Shown here one piece after another: positions 11,912 to 22,964 of a DNA stretch of 64,000 bases. A program made the position numbers and the translations under genes. This DNA is from Anaeramoeba flamelloides (taxonomy: Eukaryota > Metamonada > Anaeramoebidae), in assembly GCA_027625915.1 (NCBI GenBank), contig JANTQA010000010.1, forward strand, positions 1,984,001-2,048,000. The letters are read 5' to 3'. The notes under the pieces are model-generated. The model did not search any database and had not been told where the DNA came from. It saw nothing but the letters and a program-made list of their open reading frames with translations. Position 1 is the first letter of the stretch, and the number at the start of each line of letters is the position of its first letter.

Positions 11912-12107
11912 GTCAGTTTCACATTTAAGACACAAACTTTCAACGAAATTTAAGGCACAAAAAAATCTCAAATTAAGGCACAAAATTTGGAATTTTTTTT
12001 TTTTACAATTTATTTTTACTAGAAACTGAATTTTGTGCGGTAATTTGGGATTATTATTGTGCCTTAAATTTCGTTGAAAGTTTGTGCCTTAAAAGTGGAA
12101 CTGACTG
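11910..12107. repeat. MITE copy 7 (198 bp)
   Basis: TA-flanked on both sides. It is slightly more diverged than its neighbours (CACATTTAAGACAC on the left, GTGCGGTAATTTGG in the right half). Confidence 0.95.
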
Positions 12108-12296
12108 TAATTACAAAAAATCCTCGAGTTTCTTGTAATTTTTCCTTTTCAATGTTGTTGAGAAAGAGTTTATTCCGTTCAATAAATTTTGATAATTCCT
12201 CGATAAATTCAATTTTTTTTGTGTTTGGTTTCATTTGAATCATCGCTTTTTTTTGTATTTCTCGCTGATATTTTGAATTAGATGTAATGAATGGCT

Positions 12297-12327
<31 letters not shown>

Positions 12328-12963
12328 ATGTTTCTGTTATAGCTTCATTCTCTCTCAAGGGGTTGTTGTTATTCTTATTGGATTCTTCCCCTTCCTCTTG
12401 TGGAGGTGATTTTTCTCTGAATAAGTGCTTGAGACCAAAATGTCTTTTTTTTGAATACTCTAATAATTTCTAAAATAATTTCCTTGTTTTGGATTTTTCT
12501 TTTTTTTTTAGAGAGGTTCTGCGTGGGAGTGTGGTATCTTTGTCTTCTATATCTGGGGTTATAATTCCTAGCTGCTTGATAACTATTTCTCCATTTATTT
12601 GTACTATAGTAAGTACCTGGGTAAGTCCATTCTTTGACTTGGTATCTGCTTCTGGTATTTCTGTGGTTTCTTTTACTATACCAGCTGTGTGGTCTATTGT
12701 AAGAGTCTGCATCTACAGATCTCCATCTTGAAAATTTGTTCCCAAATTTCCTCTTTCCATTGTTCTGATAATGGAATTGTCCATTATAGGCTCTTGTATA
12801 ATGGGTTGGTTTCACGGATCCCATTCGTGTGAAATTTTTCCCAAAATATCTTCTTCTGTCATTTTGAGACCGAATTTGCCAATTGTATGGCTCCCTGAAG
12901 AAATTTGGTCCCACAGATCCTTTTCGTGGGAAGGTTGGTGAAAAAGGAACATTTGTTCCCTTA

Positions 12964-13160
12964 CAGTCAGTTTCACTTTTAAGGCACAAACTTTCAACGA
13001 AATTTAAGGCACAAAAAAATCTCAAATTAAGGCACAAATTTTGGAATTTAATTTTTTACAATTTATTTTAACTAGAATTTGAATTTTGTGCCTTAATTTG
13101 AGATTTTTATTGTGCCTTAAATTTCGTTGAAAGTTTGTGCCTTAAAAGTGAAACTGACTG
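12964..13160. repeat. MITE copy 8 (197 bp)
   Basis: TA-flanked on both sides, inserted within the repeat-rich LINE ORF1-like segment. Confidence 0.95.
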
Positions 13161-13233
13161 TATTTTGATTGTAAAACTACCAGTTTCTTCGTCTAAAATA
13201 ACCCATGGAATCCGCAGATCCATTTTGTGGATA

Positions 13234-13429
13234 CAGTCAGTTTCACTTTTAAGGCACAAACTTTCAACGAAATTTAAGGCAAACAAAAATCTCAAATTAA
13301 GGCACAAAATTTGGAATTTTTTTTTTTTACAATTTATTTTACTAGAATTTGAATTTTGTGCTTTAATTTGAGATTTTTTTGTGCCTTAAATTTCGTTGAA
13401 AGTTTGTGCCTTAAAAGTGAAACTGACTG
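13234..13429. repeat. MITE copy 9 (196 bp)
   Basis: TA-flanked on both sides. It lies only 73 bp from copy 8, with one ORF1-like repeat unit stranded between them. The left arm carries a small change (AAGGCAAACAAAAATC). Confidence 0.95.
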
Positions 13430-13701
13430 TAATTGTTCCACAATTTTTGTAAGTTGATGTTTCGTTGCCTAATTCTTTCATTGTAAGGCATCCTAACATG
13501 GTAGGTATTTGTGGATCTAGTTTGTTGGTGTTGACTAATCCACGTATGCATTTAAATAATTTTTTTTTTCTAAAAGAGAAAAAAAAAAAAACGGGGAAAA
13601 TGGAAAAAATGATTAATGAAGAAATGTTATGATATGAAATGTTAGAGTTGTATTTTTTTGAGTTTTCTTTCTGTTTAAAAATATTTTTAACAATAAAAGT
13701 A

Positions 13702-13898
13702 CAGTCAGTTTCACTTTTAAGGCACAAACTTTCAACGAAATTTAAGGCACAATTAAAATCTCAAATTAAGGCACAAAATTTGAAATTTTTTTTTTTACAA
13801 TTTGTTTTACTAGAATATGAATTTTGTGCTTTAATTTGAGATTTTAATTGTGCCTTAAATTTCGTTGATAGTTTGTGCCTTAAAAGTGAAACTGACTG
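13702..13898. repeat. MITE copy 10 (197 bp)
   Basis: TA-flanked on both sides. It lies at or just beyond the 5' limit of the recognisable LINE. The inner arm motif uses CACAATTAAAATCTC, shared with copy 3. Confidence 0.95.
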
Positions 13899-14124
13899 TA
13901 CTAGAATTGTAAATAACACTAAAATTGAAGAAATAATTTTTGTTCAAATTCAAAAAGCATAACTATTTTATATATTTTTAATAGAAACATTTGACGTCTT
14001 TTTTACCCTTTTTTTAAAAACCAAAATATGGATATTCAACCTAAATCCTGGTTAAATTTAATATAAACCACACCCTAGTTTAACAATTCTTGAATATAAT
14101 ATATATTTTTTTAAAAGATCATTA

Positions 14125-14322
14125 CAGTCAGTTTCACTTTTAAGGCACAAACTTTCAACGAAATTTAAGGAACAAAAAAAAACTCAAATTAAGGCACATT
14201 TTTTGGAATTTTAATTTTTACAATTTATTTTACTAGAAGCTGAATTTTGTGCTTTAATTTGAGATTTTTTTTTGTGCCTTAAATTTGGTTGTAAGTTTGT
14301 GCCTTAAAAGTGAAACTGACTG
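14125..14322. repeat. MITE copy 11 (198 bp)
   Basis: The left flank is TA. The right flank now reads TT (CTGACTGTTG). The right arm has mutations (TTTGGTTGTAAGTTTG). Confidence 0.92.
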
Positions 14323-14385
14323 TTGTAATAATCAATAAGATTTTTCCAAAAAGTTCATGAAATTAAATTAAGGATTAAATATTTA

Positions 14386-14582
14386 CAGTCAGTTTCACTT
14401 TTAAGGCACAAACTTTCAACGAAATTTAAGGCACAAAAAAATCTCAAATTAAGGCACATTTTTTGGAAATTGTTTTTTTTACAATTTATTTTTACTAGAA
14501 TTTGAATTTTGTGCCTTAATTTTAGATTTTTTTGTGCCTTAAATTTCGTAGAAAGTTTGTGTCTTAAAAGTGAAACTGACTG
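14386..14582. repeat. MITE copy 12 (197 bp)
   Basis: TA-flanked on both sides, with minor arm changes (TTCGTAGAAAG and GTGTCTTAAAAG). It is separated from copy 11 by 63 bp. Confidence 0.95.
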
Positions 14583-14624
14583 TATTTATTAAGAAAGAAA
14601 AAAAAAAAAAAAAAATTTATGGTA

Positions 14625-14880
14625 CAGTCAGTTTCACTTTTAAGGCACAAACTTTCAACGAAAAATAAGGCACAAAAAAATCTAAAATTAAGGCACAAAA
14701 TTTGGAATTGCTTTTTTTTACAATTTATTTTTACTAGAATTTGAATTTTGTGCCTTAATTTGGGATTTTTTTTTTTTACTATTTATTTTTACTAGAAATT
14801 GAATTTTGTGCTTTAATTTGAGATTTTTTTTGTGCCTTAAATTTCGTTGATAGTTTGTGCCTTAAAAGTGAAACTGACTG
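14625..14880. repeat. MITE copy 13, long form (256 bp)
   Basis: TA-flanked on both sides. Its centre contains a direct duplication of the ACAATTTATTTTTACTAGAA to AATTTTGTGC block, so it is about 59 bp longer than the standard form. This duplication is built differently from that in copy 2. Confidence 0.95.
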
Positions 14881-16784
14881 TATTTGAGACTTCACAATCT
14901 CTTATTTTTACGATTTAAACTAAAATTCAAAATTTTCTACATAGTTTGAAAGTGTACAAACAATCCCCAAAAAACAATTTCATTCACATTGGAAATAATT
15001 TTGATTTTTTCAAAATAGGGAAAATCATTTTTTCATCTTTTAGTTTTTGTAATCATTTCAATTTTTTGAATTACGAAACTATGTTTCAGTAGATCAAATT
15101 TTTTTATTCAAGGATTGATATTATGTTAAAGTTGGGTTGTTCAAAATTGAAGAACTCAAATAAATTTAGTTGGTAGTATCTAAACTTTAGATGGATCAAT
15201 ATTCAAAATGAATATAAAAAAATTGAATAATTCATTTTTTTTGGTTTTGCTCTCTCCAAAATTTTTAGCCTACTAATAATTTATTAATATTTATAATTAT
15301 TTCGTTTTTTTATGAGTATTGTAATTTATATACAAGTGTTAATATTTCAATCAGGAAGTTGGTTATAATTTAATATTTCTTGTTGAATTGATTAAATAAG
15401 ATTTATTTTTCAAAAAATTGAATTTTGGTGTTTTATAAATTCCGAATTAGACTTTATAATTATTAGATATTGGAAAATGATATTTGAAGGAAATATTTTG
15501 TGATTTTTTTGAATATATCAATAGATAATTGGAAAAAAGATGTCTACATTTAAGTTTTTTGTTTCATCTAATACCTTGCTACGATAATTTATCTGTAAAA
15601 AAACAAATTTTTCTCAATAAATTCTAAAATAATAGTTGGAAAAAGAGGAAGATTCATAATTTATACAGGTTATAACATAAAAAGATGAATTAAGTAACTT
15701 CATAAAGGAAATAAAAGATTTTTTTTTTAAAAAGGAATGATTATGTAAACTTTCTGAAAAAATTTCAATATTCTGATTTTTTTATTTTTATCAATTGAAA
15801 TACAGAAAACTAACGAGGAAAAAGAATCTAAATAGAGTTTCTGGTATTAAAATAGAACATATTTTTTCCTTCATGAATGAAAGAATGATTTAAAATAAAA
15901 AAATACTCAACTCTAAACTTAGAACCGTAGATTTTATATACAGTAATAAACAAATTTGAAGAATAATATTAACAAACTTTTCATAAATAATTTTGACATA
16001 ATTTTGATATTACAAACTATTTCATTTTTTCATTTTTTTTGATTTTTTTATTTATTTTTTCGATTCGAATAAACTGTTTCGTTTTATCGGGGATTTTTTT
16101 TGATGTCTGTTATTAATTTAAAGTTGAGTTTGTTAAATTGAAGAACTTAAATAAATTTAGTTGTTGATATCCAACCAATTGAATGATAAATAATTGTTTG
16201 ATGAAATTTCTACAAATTTATCAATTTATTTTTTTGTTCAGCTTATTTCATTATTTTGAACATATTAATTTTCATCTTTTCATTTTTATTATTTTTTTTT
16301 TCATTTTCCTTAAAAATTTTATATATAAAAATATTAATACTTGTTAACTCTAAGATTATCCTAATCCAATGTTTCACGGAAACTATATTTCACACTAAAA
16401 ACATATTTATTAACTTTAAATAGGACCAAGACAAAAGATATTGTTAAAATTTTCAAGCATTTTTTTTTTTCAAAAGTTTTCCATTCTGTTAAAGCTCTCT
16501 TCACTTAGTAATTATTAAAATTACAATGAAAACTTTCGAAAATTAAATTTTTAATTAGGCAAACGACAATATACTTTCTTTTAAATGTTGTAGAGTTTAG
16601 GGTAATTTTTTTTATATACTTGAAAATCAAGTGAAGTCGAATTTGAAAAAAAAAATAATTGAAAATTTTACCTCCGTTTGTTTTGGAATTTTCAAAAAGT
16701 TAAATATTACTAATAAATATTTTTATGCCAAAACATCTAAAATCCTCACAATTGAAATATTTTGAATTTCCTTGAATTAAATTT

Positions 16785-17410
16785 CTTTTAAGGGTCGAGT
16801 CATTACTGTGAAAAATGTTTTTCGTAATGGAAAAAACCTTTTAGTAATTTTTAAGAAGACCTAACACCAATCAAAAACCAATCAACCTATGATGTATGAT
16901 CCATCTCCAAAAATCAAAAACTAAAGATGAGGACATTTATAGAAAAAAGCGCACAAGAGTGACACTCAATTTCCAATTACAATGGACGTGAATTACGATT
17001 TTGAAAACAACTTTATCAGTTTTGAAGTGTCGCTCTTTAGCGCTTTTTAAGATCTCGGTGATTTTTTTTCTCTTTTTTTTCTTTTTTTTTATCTTTTTTT
17101 TTCTTTTTTTAAATGGGTTATTTTAATGGTAAGAATATTACCTAATTCATCCTTGGTCAAATTTAGATAGTTTTAAAATAACCACAAATCAGACTAAATC
17201 GAATTAAATTGATTGCAAAATTCAAAAAAGCAATTTGTTTTAAATTAAAGAAATTTAACCATTTGGAAATAGAAAAGATGATTTTTTTTTTAAATTTTGA
17301 TTTTTTGAAATTGAGAACTTTTTCAAAATTTTTTTTCTTCATTGAATTGTTTGTCAAAGATGATCCAATCGAATTATTTTTTTTTGTTATTTGAATTTTG
17401 TCAACTAAAA
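16785..17410 (+). repeat. Dispersed repeat R-C, copy 1
   Basis: It matches 54225-54855 in the same orientation over about 630 bp with many substitutions and small indels. Shared blocks include GACCTAACACCAATC, CACTCAATTTCCAATTA and TTTTGAAGTGTC. Its centre holds an imperfect hairpin: AGCGCACAAGAGTGACACTC near 16946 pairs with GAAGTGTCGCTCTTTAGCGC near 17023. No coding capacity is seen. Confidence 0.75.
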
Positions 17411-17845
17411 GAAGGGCTATTTCACAATACCCTTTTTGGTATCGGATTACCCCTTGACTATGGTGAATATTCACGGTACACAATTCTACCCTTAAATCAT
17501 TTTTTATTTATTCTATTATAGCATTCAAACCCTCAAAGAACATGAAATTCGGATAGTATTTAAAAATTATTTATTTTTTGGTTTTGAAAAATAAATAATA
17601 TGTGCATTTTTCCACCTATCCTTGATATTATCTGTGTAAAAATGTTTGGAAAGCTGTTTAGGAGCAAAAATTCACATTTTAATTCAAATTTTATTTTTTA
17701 AGACTTCATTTTAAAAACATAAACCAAATGCAAAAATGGGATTTATATTTGCGCATTCTGTGATAAAATTGCCAAATCGATTTTAATTGCAAAATGACCG
17801 TAAAAAAGAAAATTTTTTTAATTATTTTGTAACTTTTTTTTTACG

Positions 17846-18423
17846 CTGATCTATGAAAATATCTGAAAAATGACTTCCATCAAACTGGATTAATACCTAT
17901 TGTTAAAATATTAAAGCCAATTTCAGAGGTATTGGACAATCATATCAACAAAAAATCAAAAAATTTCACTTTTACTAAGGTTTTCAAACAAATCTCATAT
18001 TTTGGGAAAATTGAACAGACTTAAATCTAGGTTTAATTTGTTCTTTTGAATTCTATTCTAATTCAAATTATTGATCTAATTATTGGATTGAGTTTTTGGT
18101 TTTAAATGAACAAATAAAGATTTTATAGACTTTTTGAAAATAAGTACTTTTACTAGTATTTTAGATTTAAAACTGATTTGACAATTTTTTCCCCAAATTC
18201 TGAATTAAAATAGAATCTCAAATATTAAATTAAACCAAAATTGAAAAAAAGAATCTTCAATTTTTAAAATTTCAGATTTAATTATAAACCTTAGTAAAAG
18301 TGAATTTTTTGATTTTTTTTTTATATGATATTCCAATACCTCTGAAATTGGCTTTAACATTTTAACAATAGGTATTAATTCGGTTTATGGAATTTTGATT
18401 TTCAGATCTCTTCATAGATCAGT
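17846..18423. repeat. Foldback element R-E with ~138-bp inverted arms
   Basis: The left arm (17846-17984) and right arm (18286-18423) are imperfect reverse complements. Conserved cores are TTAATACCTATTGTTAAAAT and AAAGCCAATTTCAGAGGTAT, ending in CACTTTTACTAAGG. The ~300-bp loop is unremarkable. It resembles a non-autonomous foldback DNA transposon. I cannot define a target duplication. Confidence 0.8.
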
Positions 18424-18999
18424 GAAAAATAAGTAGAAAAATATCTGAATAATTCTCCTTTTCATACCTTTTTACTTTTAAAATAAATTTTCCATTTTTT
18501 TAAATTGAAGGATTGGTTTAAAATGCATTTAACGACTGTACATCTTGACTATTTAAACATAAAGTTATAAATTTATCCACCTCCAAGATTTCTTTTTTTT
18601 TTTTGAAACCCAATCCTCAATAAGAAACCAATAAATCTGAAAATTAGAAAAAAAATTGAGAAATACTGTTTTGGTTTGAAGAACAAGTCTGATAAAATTC
18701 AAACATTTTTTTTTGGAATTTTTACTGATCAGAGAAAAAACATTGAGATGTCTGTCAATTTTAGTGCGGAAAATGGACCTTAAGAAGAAAAGTAGATCAA
18801 CAAAAGAAGAGAAAAATCACCAAATCAAGAATTATTTTTTTTTGTTTATGTTTCAAATTCCTTGTTCTTAATCTTCTATCTTCGGCTACTAAAAATCATT
18901 CAACAAATAAACAAACAAACAAATAAATAAACAACCAAACAATTAAAAATCTCTAAAAATCACAAAGACAATTCTTTAAAAATTAACAATTGCCATAAA

Positions 19000-20694
19000 A
19001 TGAAATTGCCAAGCACAAAATTGTTTCCTTTTATTATTCTGATTCTTGTTTCCTATCTATGTGGTAAATTCAAACTCTATTCTGGTTTGTTCCTTGTCCT
19101 TATTGTAATTTATTCTTGGATCTCTCTTCAACCCAAATACAATTTTGATCACGCTTCTATTACAAGTGAATTAAAAAGATTTCAGGTCAAGCGTAAGACC
19201 GAAACTGTAGATTGGGTGAACAAATTGCTATTACAATTATGGGTCCAATGGTTTATTCCTGAAATTACAGAGTGGATACGAAATGAGCTTGAAGGAATCC
19301 TGAATACAGAATCCAACAAGTTTAAAAAAATTCAGATCACATCTTTAACATTTGGGAAAAGGGCGCCGATGATCACTTCTCTACATGAAATGGATCGGAA
19401 TCACAATCCTTATCAATTACCTTTAGAGGTTGATTTGATCTACTTTGGGGAGTTTTCGATCACCATTAAAGGAAGATTTAAAGGTAAAATGACAAGCACA
19501 ACATTTCGAACGTGCGCTTCGTCATTGATCTTGATGGGTAACGTGAGGGTTTTGATTTCCTTCTTAAAAAAACCCACATAGGATAGCCCGTGCATTTCAA
19601 ACATTGCTTTCTCCTTTCAGAAGATCCCCACTGTTTCTTCTTTAACGGTCAAGGCCTTAGGAGGTATTCAACTAAATAATCTACCCCTTGTTCGTTCTTG
19701 GTTATTACACACTGTAGAAAATGGACTAAAGTTCATCACGCTTCCTTCACAAATAGTTTGGGAATGGAGAAAGGATCGGTGGATTTTGTGGAACCGATTT
19801 AAAGTACCAATAGATCTGGTAAATTATCAGACAGAAAAAGAAAGACTAGAAGAGTTCGAATTAAAAAAGAAAGACTCGAAATTAGAAAAGGGATTGAAAA
19901 GGGAATTAGAACAAGCCATGACGAGCAAAGAAAAAAATGATCAGTCAGTTTATGAAACAGAAAGGAAAAAAGAAAAAGACAAAACATCTCAAAATGGGAA
20001 TATCGACAAAAAATCACAAAAATACCCATTTTTCTTTTTATCAATAAGCAAAGATGAAAAAATTGTGGTTTCAAAGTCAAAGCCAAAACCAAATCAGGAA
20101 AGGGAAATTATTTCTAGGTCACTGAAGTCAAAAAATGAAAATTCTGTTCAATACAAGAATCGCAATATTTCGCTGAAAAAAAAAATTGATTTAATAAATA
20201 ATAGATGTCATAGATCCAAGGCCAAGACTTCCAACAAAGACAAACACAAGAACAAAAATTCTCTTTCACTAGCAATTTCCATTTTAAGGGGTAAAACAGT
20301 TGAACAAAATATTAAATTAAATAATAGGATCGATCAAATGAACGAGATTATTTTACAACTTAATAATTTGGATTCAACAACTACAGAATATAACCAAAAC
20401 TATCATCATCAATTATCGAAATTTAAGCTATTCAAAAAAGATTATGATTCCATTATAATTATTGGAAAAGAGATTTTGGAGAACTATAAGAAAACAATCC
20501 AAAAACAATCAAGAATTAAAAAGAATGCGCAACTTAAAAAATGGTATCGATCAGAATATTATGGTTTAATAGAAAATTTTAAACTTCTTGAAAACAGTGG
20601 AATTTTCTTAACAAAGCAATTACAAACCATCATATCATTAAAGAAAAAAGAGGTGAAAAGAAGACAAAAATCAATTGGAAATTCTTTATTCTAA
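19000..20694 (+). CDS. SMP-domain lipid-transfer tether with C-terminal coiled coil (in-frame TAG at 19579)
   Basis: The ATG at 19000 opens with two hydrophobic stretches (FPFIILILVSYLC and SGLFLVLIVIYSWIS), a membrane hairpin as in E-Syt and tricalbin proteins. The SMP domain begins at ETVDWVNKLLLQLWVQW and runs through ITSLTFGKRAPMI, VDLIYFGEFSI and GNVRVLISFL. A TAG interrupts the same frame at 19579-19581, then the domain resumes as DSPCISNIAFSFQKIP, ALGGIQLNNLP and LPSQIVWEW. About 300 charged residues with coiled-coil character follow (19800-20694) and no C2 domain is seen. Known for the family: SMP dimers move glycerolipids at ER contact sites. Two possible in-frame introns would remove the TAG: 19543-19581 (39 nt) and 19543-19620 (78 nt, ending CTCCTTTCAG). 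Both also delete residues that look conserved. Nonsense mutation or readthrough remain possible. Confidence 0.78.
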
Positions 20695-21671
20695 TACATG
20701 AATCTTAATTGTGTCTGAATGGAATATATTGAAACAAAATTATTTATACTGCCATGGGTGCATAGGTATATAATCATATATGTGCTTCTATAAGTCAATA
20801 GAGATAGTTAAATTTGATCCTTTACAATGATTATATGGCTACAGATTTTTGATAATAATGTCTAAAAAAAATGAAAAATATTTGAAATTAAATTCAATAA
20901 TAACAAAAAAATACAATTTTAAAACAAAATGGTAGAAAAGTACTTCTAACCTTATAAAAATCTTAAATTTTTCCATATTGGCTTTATAATAAATAAATAT
21001 TATGTAATAAACAATGCAAGTTAAAAAACATTTTACTTTACTCAATAATATCAAAATGATGATAGAAAATTGAAAAAAAAAAAAAAACTATCTGGAAACA
21101 AAATGAAAAAATTTCTTTGAAAAGTTTGAAATGCATTTTTCCATTTTATTTTTGTTTAACAATTGAAATAAAAAACAATGATTTAATAACTTGGTGATTT
21201 TAATTTATGAAATAAACAATATTTTTTATGATAAGTTTATTTAATTGTTAGTTAAAAAGAAAATAATGGTTCATAATGTTAATTATTTACTTGTATAATT
21301 TTGAATGAGAAAAATATTATTTTTTCAATTTTTATATATAGTTTATATTAAATACTATTTTTTCAAAAATAGTTGAAATGTGGAATAAATCGAAAAAATA
21401 TAATGATAATTAATGATATTAAGTGGAAATTAAGGAATATTTTTGTTATTCTAAAAAAAGGATAATAATTTTTTTTTTAAAAAATTACAAGTAAAATCAA
21501 AAAGTATTTTAGGGGTAAAAATAGTTATCAAATTTTCAATTTTTTTAATGAAAAAAAGTATAATAAGCTTTGAGAGTTTTTAATATTGAAGAATTAAATT
21601 GTTATTTTTTTTTTAATTTTACAATATCAAGTATTTTAAACCCTGAATATGTTTTAAAATTATTTAAACCA

Positions 21672-21705
21672 TTTTTCAATCAAAGGGGCCCAGCTGGGGC
21701 TAGAG
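21672..21705 (+). repeat. R-H family fragment
   Basis: TTTTTCAATCAAAGGGGCCC here matches TTTTTCAGTCAAAGGAGCCC at 35025 and the reverse complement at 43.50 kb. Homology beyond the core is too weak to delimit by eye. Confidence 0.45.
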
Positions 21706-22504
21706 AATTATATTTGTTTAAACTATAATATCAAAATTAGATTTTAATTTTTCGGTCAAATTCTCAATTTAATTTTTTAGGTTTTGGATTTTGTTTGATT
21801 TTGATATTTTTCAAAGTGTTAAAACCACTAGCTTTCGAATATTTGATTAAGATCCAAAAATTAACCAGATAATTGCTATTGTGTAATTTAGATATTTATC
21901 TGTAAAATGGGAATCTAAATTTTGAATTTTTATTAATATTTTCAACACATCAGAAAAATGAAATTTCTCTGTTTTTGAAAAATCGGGTTTTGAAAGTTGG
22001 GCGATATATTAAATTGTATGCAAACATTAAATTTTACCTCTTCAAGAAAGGATCATGGAAAAATTTTTTCAAAAAAAAATTAAATATTTACTAATTTTAC
22101 TCTTTTTAATAAATTCAATTAGAATAAAAACTATTGGTTAATAAAAGATCTTACACCAAAAAAATATTTTTAAACATTTTTTACAATTTTAGGTGGAAAA
22201 TCCCGTTTTTTAGGTTTTATTAAGATTTTTTTTCAATTTAATAGTAAAAAAATTGAAAACTTTTTTTCTTCTAGCTAAGAGGTCATTATATTATATTTAC
22301 AAAATATTTTAAATCTGATGAATATCTTTCAAATGGGGAATCAATTTTTTTGACTATTAAGGAATTATTTGATGATTTAAATTGGAAAAAATATTTTTTA
22401 TTTGATTTTCCGTTGGTTTTTTTTTTTAATTTTAAAAATAAACCCAAAATTTTCTTAAATTTCAGGTTGGTTTCTAAAAATTAAAAAAAAACTTATGACA
22501 TTAA

Positions 22505-22572
22505 CTTTTCCAGAATTCAAAAGGATTAAGTAGAATCAAAGATTTTTTTCTATTATCATAAATTATGGAAAA
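22505..22572. repeat. Recurrent palindrome, copy a
   Basis: It starts CTTTTCCAGAATTCAAAAGG and ends AAATTATGGAAAA, an imperfect inverted repeat centred on ATCAAAGATT. It belongs to the family also seen at 22663, 33651, 36181, 36469, 42741 and 43551. Confidence 0.65.
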
Positions 22573-22662
22573 CCTAGGACAGTTTTTTTTTTAATTTTTG
22601 AAATTAATAGAAAATTTCAGAAAATTTTGGGTTTATTTCAAAAATTAAAAAAAAACACAATT

Positions 22663-22736
22663 AGCTTTTCGAAAATTTAAAATAATTGAGTAAAATCTTT
22701 AATTTTCCTCTTTTCTTTTAAATTCTGAAAAAGCTA
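22663..22736. repeat. Recurrent palindrome, copy b
   Basis: The ends AGCTTTTCGAAAATTTAAAA and AAATTCTGAAAAAGCT are inverted. The middle reads TTGAGTAAAATCTTTAATTT. It lies only ~90 bp from copy a, in the same arrangement. Confidence 0.65.
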
Positions 22737-22964
22737 GGAACTTGACAGTCACTTTCAATATTTATCATCAGTTATTTTTTTTTTCATATTTGAGTTTTTT
22801 TAGATGAGTGAAGTATTTTCAAAACTATTATTTATTATCACTTGAAAAAAATATCCATAAAGTTGTATTTAAAAAAAAATTTATTGTCACATCCATTTAA
22901 AATGTTATTCCCCCAAAAATAGACCTTTTTTTATAGACTAGAGATTTTTAAGAAATGTAATTTT

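Larger units (their letters stand above)
12110..13558 (-). pseudogene. LINE ORF1-like basic protein with ~33-residue repeats
   Basis: The minus strand encodes a basic Asn/Arg/Tyr-rich protein built of repeats: GSVGPNFFREPYNWQIRSQN, then GSVKPTHYTRAYNGQFHYQN, then RSVDADSYNRPHSWYSKRN. Two further copies lie in the gaps between MITEs: GSADSMGYFRRRNW at 13163-13232 and RSTNTYHVRMPYNERIRQRN at 13433-13530. Downstream (12290-12110) it reads IEFIEELSKFIERNKLFLNN, helical and charged. Position 5' of the endonuclease and high basicity fit an RNA-binding ORF1. I know no named domain for the repeat. A host repeat protein captured by the nest is the alternative. MITE copies 8 and 9 split it. Confidence 0.55.
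7085..13560 (-). mobile_element. Degenerate non-LTR retrotransposon (LINE), with MITEs inserted in it
   Basis: Read on the minus strand in 5' to 3' order, the region gives a basic repeat-rich ORF1-like segment (13.56-12.1 kb), a Lys/Asn/Glu linker (11.9-11.5 kb), a short Cys/His-bearing segment (11.5-11.2 kb), an AP-type endonuclease (10.35-9.2 kb), the start of a reverse transcriptase (8.9-8.4 kb), and a thumb plus C-terminal Cys/His motif (8.1-7.27 kb). Eight MITEs lie inside it (copies 2 to 9). Removing them leaves roughly 4.8 kb. Frames are broken repeatedly and the polymerase palm is absent, so it cannot be active. The endonuclease type and the terminal Cys/His motif suggest an APE-type LINE clade. 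The exact clade and the 5' boundary cannot be fixed by eye. Confidence 0.85.
14883..18999. other. Gene-poor spacer with old repeats
   Basis: I see no gene here. The stretch 14.9-16.7 kb is plain AT-rich sequence. From 16.78 kb there is a dispersed repeat shared with 54.2 kb, and from 17.85 kb a foldback element. The last ~120 bp before the SMP gene contain AAACAAATAAATAAACAA-type repeats. Confidence 0.6.

Noticed and set aside
11496-12029. Plus-strand frame rich in Phe and Ile
   Set aside because: It is the complement of a Lys/Asn/Glu low-complexity LINE linker plus a poly-T run and a MITE.
2010-14880. CRISPR-like regular repeat array
   Set aside because: The repeats are palindromic 197-bp elements flanked by TA with irregular spacing in eukaryotic DNA. 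They are not short direct repeats with uniform spacers.
17163-17483. Minus-strand 106-codon frame in repeat R-C
   Set aside because: The second copy of the repeat does not keep the frame, so it is not a conserved element protein.
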